Shown: positions 7,771 to 18,631 of the stretch, one piece after another | Layout of the letters: each line of letters starts with the position of its first letter | Position numbering within the stretch: position 1 is the first letter of the stretch | Source of the DNA: Deltaproteobacteria bacterium | GTDB taxonomy: Bacteria > Myxococcota_A > UBA796 > GCA-2862545 | Assembly: GCA_007693595.1 (NCBI GenBank) | Contig: REDI01000048.1 | Span: 1-64,000 of the forward strand | DNA: 64,000 nt | Reading direction: 5' to 3' | Made by a program: the position numbers and the translations under genes | Notes under the pieces: generated by a model | Told to the model about the DNA's origin: nothing | What the model saw: the letters and a program-made list of their open reading frames with translations, nothing else | Databases searched by the model: none

Positions 7771-8640
7771 TCAGCGGATCGTGATGAACCGCTCCTGGGG
7801 CTCGCCACGGCGGAGCAGCTCGACGTGCACCCGCTGGTTCCGTCGCATGCTCCGCAGCGCCCCGAACGCCGCGGCGAGGCTTCGGACCTGACGACCGTTG
7901 ATGCTCAAGATCACGTCCATGTTGCGGATGTCGAGCTGGTCCAGGGGCGAGCCACAGCGGATGTTTCCAACCTGAAAGCCCTCGACCTGCCCGTTCGCAT
8001 CACGGAACCACCGAACGGCGACGATACCTTGAACCGCGTCGAGGCTCCGGGTGTAGTGTTCGACGATGACCGCATCGACCGCGTAGCGTTCCCCTCCGAG
8101 GTGACGGATCCCATCGAGCGGGTCGTCGCAGTCGCGCGCCGCCGCTCGGGCGTCAGCGGCCCGAGCCGCCCGGCGCGCCTGTTCTCCGCCCCGATCGCGC
8201 GTGCGCCCTTCGCGGACCCGCCCAACCCCGCGGCCGACAGCGCCTCCGCCACCGCTCCATCCCGAGGAGCCCCCGCCTGCGGTCGGGCGTTGCTCCTGAA
8301 GGGCCGCGCGGGCCGCCGCCGTGCCGATGGGCTCAGGGTCTCGACGGATGGGGGTGACCTTCCCCTCGCCAGCCACCTTGCGCTCCTCACCGAAAAACTC
8401 CGTTGGAGGTCCCTCCCCCGCTCCACCCCCACCGCCGGAGGGCGGGAGCGAGACGTGGGCGAAGCGATCCCCGCTGCCGGGACCGAACTCCTCGGCGAGC
8501 TGCCCAGCGGGCACCAGATCCATGCGATAGCCCGGACCCCCGATGCCACAGATCGGAAGCAGAAACACGAAGAGGAGGAAGAAGGCCGTGGCCGCAGCCT
8601 GAGCCGCCGTCTTGATCAGCCGTAGCGCCTTTTCGATCAT
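7771..8640 (-). CDS. Membrane-anchored PDZ protein, GspC-like
   Basis: A 289-aa protein with one N-terminal membrane segment (about residues 15-33), a long low-complexity Gly/Arg/Ala linker (about 60-165) and a C-terminal PDZ-like domain. The domain carries the pattern seen in type II secretion GspC: IRCGSPLDQLDIRNMDVIL, then SINGRQV, a helix with LRSM, then VHVELLRRGEP. This supports a periplasmic scaffold or secretion-coupling role. No other general secretion genes lie nearby, so it is an orphan relative to any Gsp operon. Start ATG at 8640 is preceded by GGAG. It ends exactly where the convergent S1P-lyase-like gene ends. Confidence 0.75.
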   Translation of the reverse strand: MIEKALRLIKTAAQAAATAFFLLFVFLLPICGIGGPGYRMDLVPAGQLAEEFGPGSGDRFAHVSLPPSGGGGGAGEGPPTEFFGEERKVAGEGKVTPIRRDPEPIGTAAARAALQEQRPTAGGGSSGWSGGGGAVGRGVGRVREGRTRDRGGEQARRAARAADARAAARDCDDPLDGIRHLGGERYAVDAVIVEHYTRSLDAVQGIVAVRWFRDANGQVEGFQVGNIRCGSPLDQLDIRNMDVILSINGRQVRSLAAAFGALRSMRRNQRVHVELLRRGEPQERFITIR

Positions 8641-8983
8641 GGATCTCCGGAGACGATGGGCGAGTCGGACGACCCGAAACGAGGTCGCGAGGCGTGGCGC
8701 GAGGCGAGGCGCCCGCTCCCGGACCTATCACAACAGACGCGCTCGGGGGGAGATTCCTTCGACCGGGTACAGCGGCGGTCCGCTGGCCTCGCCCCTTCCA
8801 GCAAGCTGGAGGAACGCCTCGCACCGCGCCGGCCCCGCGAAGCCCCTCAGGCCTCAGGGTTCGGTGTTGCTCAGCGAAAAAATGGTTTCGAGAAGTCACT
8901 TATCCCATGCCATGCGGCTCGATACTTCACAACCCTGCCTGCACCGCGCGACGCGCGCGATAAGGTGGACCCAGGAGGTCTTC
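8641..8983. other. Intergenic region between divergent genes, no gene seen
   Basis: 343 bases separate the start of the PDZ gene from the start of the PstS-OmpA gene. Open frames across it have no coding character (Arg/Pro/Ser-rich). The right end is noticeably AT-richer (AAAAAATGG at 8877, CTTATCC near 8898), a plausible place for the promoter of the 8984 gene, but no clean -35/-10 pair was found. Confidence 0.5.
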
Positions 8984-10219
8984 ATGCGTTGGACGTGGCC
9001 GTGGCTCATCGCCGCCCTCTCCTGCACCCCCGAGCCCGTCGAGCCGACCGCCCCTACCATGCGGATCGTTGGTTCCGACACCATGACCAGCTCCCTCTTG
9101 CCCCACCTCGTCGGGGTCTACGGAACCCAGAAGGGCTTGCGCTTCCAGATCGAAGGCGGCGGCAGCTCGGACGGCTTCCGTGCCCTGCTCAACGGCAAGG
9201 CCGACCTCGCGGCGTCCGCTCGTTTGCCCACGCCCGCTGAGATCGAGCAGGCCACGGCCTACGGGTGGGCCTTCGAGCGGCACCTCGTGGGTTTGAGCGT
9301 GGTGACGCTGTCGGTTCATCCGAGCAATCCACTCCAGAGCCTGACGTGGGATCAGGCACGCGACATCTTCTGTACCGCCGAGATCCGCGACTGGTCTCAC
9401 TTCGGCATGGAGCCTGCCCCCATCCGGGTTCTGGTGCGGAACGAGCGCTCGGGCGCGCGCGAGGTCATCGAAGACTTCTTCTGTGGGGTCGAGGGTATCT
9501 CCCGCCGCCACGAGACCATGGATGCGGTCAAGATCGCCGATGAGGTCGAGCGCGATCCCAACGTGCTCACCTTCGCCCCCCTCTCGGACCGCAAGGGCAA
9601 GGTACTCTCGCTCCGGCAACGGTCCGACTCCAGGGCCTACGCCCCGACTCAGGCCAATGCGATCCGCTTCAAGTACCCCCTGACCCACGACCTCGCGCTC
9701 TTCACCGCCGGCGAGCCCTCTCCCGAGATCGACAAGTTCCTGAGGTGGATCGCCAGCCCCGCGGGCCAACACGAGGTCGACGAGGCCTGGGTCGTGCCGC
9801 TCTTCCTTCGCGCAGGGCTCTTCGATGATCCCCGCCCGGTCCGCGAGACCCTGACCTTCGCCAAGGACTCGACCGCCCTCGACGAACGCAGCCAGGCCCG
9901 ACTCAAGGTGCTGTCCGAAGAGCTGCGCAACCGCTCCGGCGAGGTCAACCACATCGTGCTTGAGGCGCACGCCGAGCCTGAGGAGCGCGACCCCTTCCCC
10001 CTCTCGTATCAGCGTGCCATCGCGATCCGCGACCTCATCGCCCGCGAGTCCACCGCCCTCTTCTTCGAGATCATCCCGCGCGGCGACGAGCAGGAGCTCG
10101 CCCCCACGGACACCCCGCTGGGCCGCGAGCGCAACCGAAGCGTCCGGATCTTCTTCGGTGACGACGACGACGCCAGCCGCACCATCGTCACGGCGCCTCC
10201 GTCCGCCGAAGCCGAGTGA
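8984..10219 (+). CDS. PstS-like solute-binding domain fused to OmpA domain, lipoprotein
   Basis: A 411-aa envelope lipoprotein. The signal is MRWTWPWLIAALSC (Cys14). A PstS/PBP-like domain follows: MRIVGSDTM at the start, GGGSSDGFRALLNGKADLAASAR with the typical ligand-loop layout, and a C-terminal lobe ending near residue 285. Residues about 300-400 form an OmpA C-terminal domain (FAKDSTALDE, VLEAHAE, SYQRAIAIRDL, ERNRSVRI), which usually binds peptidoglycan. AGGAGG at 8973 sets the ATG at 8984; the frame is open further upstream but without a ribosome site. No pstCAB transport genes are adjacent, so a sensor or structural role is as likely as transport. It overlaps the convergent pyroglutamyl-peptidase gene by 32 nt. 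Confidence 0.85.
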   Translation: MRWTWPWLIAALSCTPEPVEPTAPTMRIVGSDTMTSSLLPHLVGVYGTQKGLRFQIEGGGSSDGFRALLNGKADLAASARLPTPAEIEQATAYGWAFERHLVGLSVVTLSVHPSNPLQSLTWDQARDIFCTAEIRDWSHFGMEPAPIRVLVRNERSGAREVIEDFFCGVEGISRRHETMDAVKIADEVERDPNVLTFAPLSDRKGKVLSLRQRSDSRAYAPTQANAIRFKYPLTHDLALFTAGEPSPEIDKFLRWIASPAGQHEVDEAWVVPLFLRAGLFDDPRPVRETLTFAKDSTALDERSQARLKVLSEELRNRSGEVNHIVLEAHAEPEERDPFPLSYQRAIAIRDLIARESTALFFEIIPRGDEQELAPTDTPLGRERNRSVRIFFGDDDDASRTIVTAPPSAEAE

Positions 10220-10742
10220 GCCAGCGCTCCAAGCCCTCGCGGACGGCCTCGACCGAGATCCCCGAGGGCGGGACATGGATGAAGGCGGCGGGCGCCGCGC
10301 AACGCTGTGGCACGCGATAGGCCCATGCGTTGCAGACATAGCGGCCAGGATCGTCGCTGATCCCAGCATCGAGGGCAAGAGCGAGACGTTCGAGGTCCAG
10401 GGTCGCTCGGACGCGATCGGGCCCCTCCCCGTTGGAAGAGGGCCGACAGCCATCGATGTCGGGGGAGTCCCCGCAGTCACGGTAGCCGAAGCGCTCGACC
10501 TCGAGCCTGGATCGACGGCGAGCCACCCCGAAGCCCAGGACCGCCACGGGCTCAAGGGCGCGCGCTCGGTCCAGCAGCGCCTCGACGCCGCGCTCGTAGC
10601 TGACGGGTAGCACGATGCCGACCACCGGCACGCCGGCGAGGAGTGTGCCGTCGAGCTCCCGCGCGAGTCGCTCGGTCGGGTTCTTCTCGACGTCGAGGAA
10701 AGGTCCGAAACCCGAAATCAGGAGAGGGGCGGCGAGAGGCAC
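10188..10742 (-). CDS. pcp: Pyroglutamyl peptidase I-like (family C15)
   Basis: A 184-aa cytoplasmic cysteine peptidase predicted to remove N-terminal pyroglutamate. It opens with LLISGFGPFLDVEKNPTERL, the classic GFGPF...NP start of the family. A catalytic Glu lies in LEVERFGY (residues 81-83), Cys137 in RYVCNAWAY and His156 in FIHVPP. The usual RIPDN segment is degenerate here (DSPDIDG), with two extra Cys residues nearby, so substrate preference may differ. Start is GTG. It shares 32 nt at the 3' end with the convergent PstS-OmpA gene. Confidence 0.8.
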   Translation of the reverse strand: MPLAAPLLISGFGPFLDVEKNPTERLARELDGTLLAGVPVVGIVLPVSYERGVEALLDRARALEPVAVLGFGVARRRSRLEVERFGYRDCGDSPDIDGCRPSSNGEGPDRVRATLDLERLALALDAGISDDPGRYVCNAWAYRVPQRCAAPAAFIHVPPSGISVEAVREGLERWLTRLRRTEAP

Positions 10743-10798
10743 AGGCTGTTCCGCGGTTCGTGATGGGTCGGCGAGCGCGCTGCTGATAACCTGATCCC

Positions 10799-11512
10799 AT
10801 GTTCCATCCCGACGGCCCCACCCTCCCTCAACTCGCGCGACAAGCCTTGTCGTCGACGGTGCGTGGCTACGACCTGATCGCCCCCCGCTTCGACCACACC
10901 CCGTTCCGAACCCCCGACAACCTCCTCCAGCAGGTGGTCGATCACCTCGATCCGGTCGATCGGGCTGTGGATCTGTGCTGTGGTACGGGCGCGGGCCTCC
11001 AGGCGATCCGCCCCCTCGTCCGCCAAGAGCTGGTGGGCGTAGACTTCAGCGAAGGCATGCTCGACATCGCGCGGCAGCGCCTCGCCGCTGGAACGGGCCT
11101 GAAGCCCACCTTGGTCCATCAAGACGTGCTGGCCTACGACGGCGAGAAGCGCTTCGATCTGGTGGTCAGCTTCGGGGCCTTCGGTCACTTTCTACCCAAG
11201 GATCAACCCGCCCTAAGCCGGACCATCGCCCGCGCGCTGCGCCCCGGCGGACGCTTCGTCTTCGTGACGGGCCGGCACCCCGGCGCGTTGAACCCCCTCA
11301 CCTGGGCCGCGTGGGGCTTCAACGCCGCCATGGTTCTCCGCAACGCCGTCATCCGCCCCCCCTTCATCATGTACTACCTGACCTTTCTTTGGCCCGACTG
11401 CGTCGAGCCTCTCTCGCGGGCGGGCCTCGAGGTCTCGATCGTGCACGACGGCCTCTCGGCGCCCTACCAACGGGCGATGCTCATCGAGGCGCGCAAGCCC
11501 TCCTCGCCTTGA
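10799..11512 (+). CDS. Class I SAM-dependent methyltransferase
   Basis: A 237-aa Rossmann-fold methyltransferase. Motif I is VDLCCGTGAGL (about residues 59-68), followed by the acidic ribose-binding residue in LVGVDFSEGML. Motif post-I/II appears as VHQDVLAY, and FDLVVSFGAFGHF with LRPGGRFVFVTG completes the core of the Methyltransf_11/25 type. The C-terminal part has a hydrophobic segment (PPFIMYYLTFLWPD) that may form a substrate pocket. The substrate is unknown; ubiquinone/menaquinone-type enzymes are related but longer. The gene stands 56 nt from the divergent pcp gene. Confidence 0.85.
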   Translation: MFHPDGPTLPQLARQALSSTVRGYDLIAPRFDHTPFRTPDNLLQQVVDHLDPVDRAVDLCCGTGAGLQAIRPLVRQELVGVDFSEGMLDIARQRLAAGTGLKPTLVHQDVLAYDGEKRFDLVVSFGAFGHFLPKDQPALSRTIARALRPGGRFVFVTGRHPGALNPLTWAAWGFNAAMVLRNAVIRPPFIMYYLTFLWPDCVEPLSRAGLEVSIVHDGLSAPYQRAMLIEARKPSSP

Positions 11513-11653
11513 TCCACCAGCCTCCTCGCTCGATCCCCCAGGGCCGACCCTCGCGGCCCGCAACGCGCCTGCCAAGATAGCTGATTCGGAATACACCCCT
11601 GCTCCGCATCGGCCTTCGGGCCACCCCCTCTCCCTCGATCTCGGAGCACCTCC

Positions 11654-14350
<2,697 letters not shown>

Positions 14351-14410
14351 TCGGGCGCGGGGGTGCGTCGCGTCGGCGCCCCCCAACCCTCCCCCCCTGC
14401 CCGAGTCGCC

Positions 14411-14974
14411 ATGTCCGGCACGCTCCTCATCGGCGATGTGCATGGCTGTGCGGACGAGCTGAGCGAGCTGCTGCAGCACGTCCAGCCTCATCGTGTGATC
14501 CTCCTCGGAGACCTGTTCTCGCGCGGCCCGGACCCAGTCGGGGTGTGGTCGCTGATCGAGGCCTGGGAGGCGGAGGCGGTGCTGGGCAACCACGACGTCG
14601 ACGTCCTGAAGGGACGAAAACCTGCCAAGAAGCTGCCCCCCGAAGCGATCGCCTGGCTCGGGGAGAGGCCGCTGTGGATCGAGGACCGAGACTGGATCGC
14701 GGTCCACGCAGGGATCCATCCCAAAGGGCTCAAGAAGACCCCCAAGCGCCTGGCGACGGGGCAGCGCACCCTTAAGGGCACCCCTTGGTATAAGCGATAC
14801 CGAGGGGACAAGCTCGTGGTTCATGGCCACGCGGCCGCGCGCACAGTCCGCGATCGGCGCCCCTACACCTTGGGGTTAGACACCGGCTGCGTCCGCGGGG
14901 GAACCCTCACGGGCTGGATCCCCGAGAAGAACAGGATCGTGACCGTGCCCGCGCTGCGGGACTGGACCCGCTGA
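14411..14974 (+). CDS. Calcineurin-type metallophosphoesterase
   Basis: A 187-aa protein of the PPP-type phosphoesterase superfamily (bacterial PrpE/ApaH-like). The metal-ligand motifs occur in order: GDVHG at residue 8, GDLFSRGPD near 37, GNHD near 60, HAG near 100 and HGH near 137. Together they make a complete binuclear site. Likely substrates are phosphoproteins or dinucleoside polyphosphates. I use the ATG at 14411 because it gives the usual N-terminus directly before the first motif. It follows acnA by 60 nt and precedes the hot-dog gene by 12 nt, so the three may be co-transcribed. Confidence 0.88.
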   Translation: MSGTLLIGDVHGCADELSELLQHVQPHRVILLGDLFSRGPDPVGVWSLIEAWEAEAVLGNHDVDVLKGRKPAKKLPPEAIAWLGERPLWIEDRDWIAVHAGIHPKGLKKTPKRLATGQRTLKGTPWYKRYRGDKLVVHGHAAARTVRDRRPYTLGLDTGCVRGGTLTGWIPEKNRIVTVPALRDWTR

Positions 14975-14986
14975 CCCGGAGCCCCG

Positions 14987-15457
14987 ATGCCGATGCCCTC
15001 CGACTACGCCGCGCAGGCCCTCTACCGGCCCGAGGCCTGGTTCGTTCACGACGTGCTCGAGCTCGACGCCGAGGCGGGCCGGGTGGTGGGCCTCATCGAC
15101 ACGACCCGTCTCGGACCCTTGGTCGACGCACAGGTCGAGCGCCCCGGCCATCCCAAGCACTTTCCTGGCGCCGTGGCGATCCAAGTCACCGGCACCCTCG
15201 GGCAGCTCCACGCCATCTACATCCTAGGCCTTCGGGGCAGCGAGGGATGGTCAGGCTTCGGCACACACATCCTCGACGCGCGCTTCCGCAAGCTCGGCGA
15301 GATCGGGCCCCCGGTGTACGCCGAGTGCCTCGCGACGCGGGTTCGCACCCTCCGAGGCACCACCTTCATCGACTACCAGTTCTGCTTTACTCAGCATGGG
15401 GAGCCGATCTACGAGTCCAAGCAACGCGCAGCCTGGGTCAAGACACCCGGCGGGTGA
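14987..15457 (+). CDS. Hot-dog fold protein, FabZ/dehydratase-like
   Basis: A 156-aa protein that looks like a single hot-dog domain. RPGHPKHFPGAVAIQVTGTL recalls the GHFP...P segment and central helix of FabA/FabZ 3-hydroxyacyl-ACP dehydratases. GFGTHILDARFRKLGEIG and the strand FIDYQFCFTQHGEPIYES fit the remaining sheet. The catalytic Glu/Asp expected in the helix is not obvious, so it may be a thioester-binding or non-canonical dehydratase. GGAG precedes the ATG. It ends in a 20-nt tail-to-tail overlap with the GAF-like gene. Confidence 0.6.
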   Translation: MPMPSDYAAQALYRPEAWFVHDVLELDAEAGRVVGLIDTTRLGPLVDAQVERPGHPKHFPGAVAIQVTGTLGQLHAIYILGLRGSEGWSGFGTHILDARFRKLGEIGPPVYAECLATRVRTLRGTTFIDYQFCFTQHGEPIYESKQRAAWVKTPGG

Positions 15458-16037
15458 TGACGCTGGCCAGCGCGCTCCAGCGGCGACGACGAGCCTGACG
15501 AGCTGAGGCCTGGCGAAGGGCGCTCATGGGGTCCACCATGGGCGCGGGGCGGGTGCGGCGGCCCAGCGAGGTGACCAGGCTGGCGGCCAGATCGCGGAGG
15601 GAGTGCAGGTCCACCGCGCTAGGCGCTTGGGTCTCGCGGCCGACGATGACCAACACGCCGCGCGCATCCCCGACCGGGAGGCCCACCACCCAGCGGATCC
15701 CGTGGGCGTGCAGGCTGCGCCCGACCTGGCCTCCGAGCTCAGGGGTGAGCAGGACGGGAGCCTGGGACGAGGCGAGCCGACGGAGCAGGAGCTTGTCGTC
15801 GACCTTGGCGGCAACAGCGCGCTCCAGGTGGGTGGCCGAGGAGCAGAGGACCCGCTCGAAGCGTCCGCCTTGCCCCGCGTTGAAGAGGGCGAAGCTATCG
15901 CCACCGAGCGTAGAGGTGATGCGAGCGAGGCCCCGGTGGGAGGTCGCGCTCGAGCACCGGACGAGGTCGGCCAGCAAGGCCGAGGTGGCCAGGTCGGTGG
16001 CGGGAGCGGAGAGGTGAAGTGCGTTGAAGTGAGTCAT
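15438..16037 (-). CDS. GAF-domain-like protein
   Basis: A 199-aa protein whose middle (about residues 35-165) has the alternation of a GAF domain: ARITSTLGGDSFALFNAG, a Cys-Ser-Ser turn, a helix KLLLRRLASSQAPVLL, then GIRWVVGLPVGDARGVLVIVGR and a closing helix. A ligand-sensing role is possible; no output domain follows, only an Arg-rich tail. I start at 16037, where GGAGGT stands 6 nt upstream, rather than at an earlier in-frame codon at 16088. Confidence 0.6.
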   Translation of the reverse strand: MTHFNALHLSAPATDLATSALLADLVRCSSATSHRGLARITSTLGGDSFALFNAGQGGRFERVLCSSATHLERAVAAKVDDKLLLRRLASSQAPVLLTPELGGQVGRSLHAHGIRWVVGLPVGDARGVLVIVGRETQAPSAVDLHSLRDLAASLVTSLGRRTRPAPMVDPMSALRQASARQARRRRWSALASVITRRVS

Positions 16038-16195
16038 CGGGGACCTCCGTGTCGTGGCTTCTGACTTCAATCTACGGTGCCAAGACACGGCGGGCTATGA
16101 GGGCTTCCCACTACGTAGAAGTCCTTAGGCAGGTTCGCGGCCCGGTTGCGGAGTGACGGGGGCTCGGCGGCACAGCCCCCCGTGACCGATCCGGC

Positions 16196-16522
16196 TCAAC
16201 TCGTCATGACGACGAACCCGATCACCACCGCGATGTAGAGGATAAAGAACACGATGTAGATCAACCCGATGATGATCCCCGCCACCGAGGTCCAGAGCCC
16301 GACGTTGGCATAAGCCAGATCTTCACCCAAGGGCTCGTCGGCCAGGGCCGACCGAGCCATGACGATCGTGATCACACTGAGCACAAACATAGAGATGGGC
16401 CCGATGCAGCTGGTGCAGGGCGCTGAGGCGCCGAGCACCATCGCGATCACGCCTAGGATCGCCACCACCTTTGCTGAGAATGACGGTCTGACTAAACGCT
16501 CCATGCCCGCCGCTTCACTCAT
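16196..16522 (-). CDS. Small membrane protein, DUF4190-like
   Basis: A 108-aa protein with a soluble N-terminus of about 15 residues and three hydrophobic segments: about 18-36 (VVAILGVIAMVLGASAP), 40-58 (IGPISMFVLSVITIVM) and 75-105. A CTSC pair follows the first segment. Layout resembles the DUF4190 family of small membrane proteins, but family membership is a guess. GGAGG lies 5 nt upstream of the ATG. Function unknown. Confidence 0.65.
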   Translation of the reverse strand: MSEAAGMERLVRPSFSAKVVAILGVIAMVLGASAPCTSCIGPISMFVLSVITIVMARSALADEPLGEDLAYANVGLWTSVAGIIIGLIYIVFFILYIAVVIGFVVMTS

Positions 16523-16638
16523 TCAAGCCTCCTACAGACCATTCAAGACTCCCGAAACAGTCCCCGACCCTAACCCAAGGCCGTTCGCACGACAAACTAG
16601 GACTCTGGCGCGAACCGGCGCCCCTGCTCGACTGGGGT

Positions 16639-17862
16639 CTACCCCGGGACGACCCGATAGACCGTCCCCTTGTGATCGACGAGGTAGATCTCTCCTTCAT
16701 CATCGGTCCCGAAGGAGCTAATGTTCCCTCGGACCTGGCCAACCTCATCGGTGATCGCCCGATCACGGGGATCGAGCACCACCGCCGACGTCGGGCTCAG
16801 GGTCTCGGCCTCGGGCCAGCCCCGAAAGCGCACCGTCCACAGGTTGCCGGTGCAGTAGTCGCTCGCAAGATAGATGCCTTGAAGAGCAGGAACCTGGCGC
16901 CCCCGATAGACGTGGCCCCCGGTGATGGAGCAGCCACGGCTGTGGTCATACTCGAGCACCGGCAAGGCCAGTCCGGCGCGATCGCACCCCTCACTCGGCT
17001 CGTAGCAGTGAGAGCCCTCGAGGACGTTCCAGCCGTAGTCCACCCCACCCAGGCTTCCTGGCGCGACGTGCACTTCTTCGTACTTGTTCTGCCCGACATC
17101 GGCGATCCATAGGTCACCCGTCTCGCTGTCGAAGCTGAACTTCCATGGGTTCCTGAGCCCCATGGCCCAGATCTCGTCGCGGCCTTCTTTGCCGATCAGA
17201 GGGTTACCGGCGGGGATGGCGTAGGGCTGACCGTCCGGACCGGGCTTGGAGACGTCGATCCGAAGGAGCTTGGCGAGGAGGGTGTCGTTGGTCCGGCTGT
17301 TCTTGAATCGGTCCCCCGCAGCGCCCCCATCGCCCCAGCCGATGTAGAGCATGCCGTCGGGACCAAAAACAATCGTTCCACCGTTATGATTGCCGGCCGG
17401 CTGAGGGGCGGTGAGGATCACCTGCTCGGTGGAGGGAGCCGGGCGCCCGGTCTGGGGATCGAGGCGCATCCGGCTGATGACCGACTCGCCTGCGGGCTCG
17501 CCCTGGGTGGTGTAGCTTAGGTAGAAGGTCCCGCTCTCGGAAAAATCTGGCGCGAAGGCCAGCCCGAGGAGCCCCTGCTCATTGTGCTGACGCACCACGC
17601 GATCGCCGTGGTCGTGCCAGAGCGTCTTGTCTTGGCCCTTGAGCTGCCAGATCTTGCCCCCCTGCTCGACGATGAAGAGGCGGCCAGACCCATCGCCCGC
17701 CCCGGTCACATGGAGCGGACGGTCCAGATCGGTGGCGACCGCTCGTAGGCCGACCTGGACCTCGCCGAGCTTCAGGGGAAGCGTCTCGCCGACCGGAGGG
17801 CCGCCGGCCCCGAGCAACCAGGTGCAGCTCGAGAGCAGTAGGGTGAGGTGAAGGGGGCGCAT
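16639..17862 (-). CDS. Glucose/sorbosone dehydrogenase-like PQQ propeller lipoprotein
   Basis: A 407-aa exported six-bladed propeller of the glucose/sorbosone dehydrogenase (soluble aldose dehydrogenase) family. The signal MRPLHLTLLLSSC ends in a lipobox. Family hallmarks are VATDLDRPLHVT, FIVEQGGKIW, EQGLLGLAFAPDF, NHNGGTIVFGPDGMLYIGWGDGG (with the active-site His), AKLLRIDV, GLRNPWKFSFD and GWNVLEGSHCY. The PQQ-binding Arg in the GLRNPW motif is present. Likely oxidises sugars or aldoses in the periplasm or at the surface. GGAGT before the ATG. No PQQ biosynthesis genes are in the window. Confidence 0.9.
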   Translation of the reverse strand: MRPLHLTLLLSSCTWLLGAGGPPVGETLPLKLGEVQVGLRAVATDLDRPLHVTGAGDGSGRLFIVEQGGKIWQLKGQDKTLWHDHGDRVVRQHNEQGLLGLAFAPDFSESGTFYLSYTTQGEPAGESVISRMRLDPQTGRPAPSTEQVILTAPQPAGNHNGGTIVFGPDGMLYIGWGDGGAAGDRFKNSRTNDTLLAKLLRIDVSKPGPDGQPYAIPAGNPLIGKEGRDEIWAMGLRNPWKFSFDSETGDLWIADVGQNKYEEVHVAPGSLGGVDYGWNVLEGSHCYEPSEGCDRAGLALPVLEYDHSRGCSITGGHVYRGRQVPALQGIYLASDYCTGNLWTVRFRGWPEAETLSPTSAVVLDPRDRAITDEVGQVRGNISSFGTDDEGEIYLVDHKGTVYRVVPG

Positions 17863-17986
17863 GGGGACTCCAGAGTCGACTCCGGCCTAACGCGAACGGG
17901 CGCTACGTCTCGCCAAGCCCAACCCCAGCCCACGGTCGGCTGGTCTGTTGGCTACGCTACGGACCGACCTCAGCCACAGGAGCCTC

Positions 17987-18631
17987 ATGCGCATTTTCCC
18001 GCTCACCCTGCTCTCGCTCATCGCCCCGGCTTGTACCAGCGCCCGGATTTTCCTTGAGGAGGGCGAAGCGGTGGCCGTCGGGGGTCGCGCCTCCGTCGAG
18101 GCCCATGTCTCGCGCGGCGACTGTATTCAGATCATCGGAGACAGCTGCAACCCCGTCGTTCCGATCGACGAGGGCGAGGTCCGCGATCCCGAGATCGCCC
18201 AGTTCGTCGACGGCCGGGATGGCATGATCCAGCTCGAAGGTCTGTCCGAGGGGGAAGCCGCCGTGCGGGTGCGCTTCACGGTCCGCGACCGGACCTTCCG
18301 CCGTCGCGCGTGGTTTCGCGTGGTCGAACCCCAAGGGCTCCACGCCGACTACGACGACGACCGTCTGGGCCTCGACGAGTCGCGCCTCGAGCTGCGACCG
18401 GGAGACTCCGTCGCGATCCGCACCCGCGTCCACGGCGAGAGCGAGTGGCAGGAGCTCGCCGCCGACGGGCTCCACACCCTACGCGCCGACAACGACCTGC
18501 TCACGATCGAAGGCGACGGCGGCCCAGAGCACGTGCTCACCGCCGGCGAGGAGGCAGGAAGCGTTCTCGTCTCGTCCGAGCTCCTCGACCTACCTGCCTT
18601 CGAGGTCGCGATCATCGCTGACGAAGGGTGA
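17987..18631 (+). CDS. Lipoprotein of unknown function
   Basis: A 214-aa lipoprotein with signal MRIFPLTLLSLIAPAC and a mature part that reads like two beta-sandwich units. One is about residues 25-110 (AVAVGGRASVEAHV, GEAAVRVRFTV) and one about 115-214 (LELRPGDSVAIRTRV, AGSVLVSSELL), similar in feel to bacterial Ig-like (BIG2) domains. A CIQIIGDSC pair may form a disulfide. AGGAG at 17978 supports the ATG at 17987. It overlaps the convergent PBP1C gene by 20 nt. Confidence 0.75.
   Translation: MRIFPLTLLSLIAPACTSARIFLEEGEAVAVGGRASVEAHVSRGDCIQIIGDSCNPVVPIDEGEVRDPEIAQFVDGRDGMIQLEGLSEGEAAVRVRFTVRDRTFRRRAWFRVVEPQGLHADYDDDRLGLDESRLELRPGDSVAIRTRVHGESEWQELAADGLHTLRADNDLLTIEGDGGPEHVLTAGEEAGSVLVSSELLDLPAFEVAIIADEG

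Noticed and set aside
16065-16084. Possible sigma54 promoter (TTGGCAC ... TTGAA on the minus strand) before the GAF-like gene
   Set aside because: The -12 element lacks GC and spacing from GG is off by one, so it does not meet the consensus.
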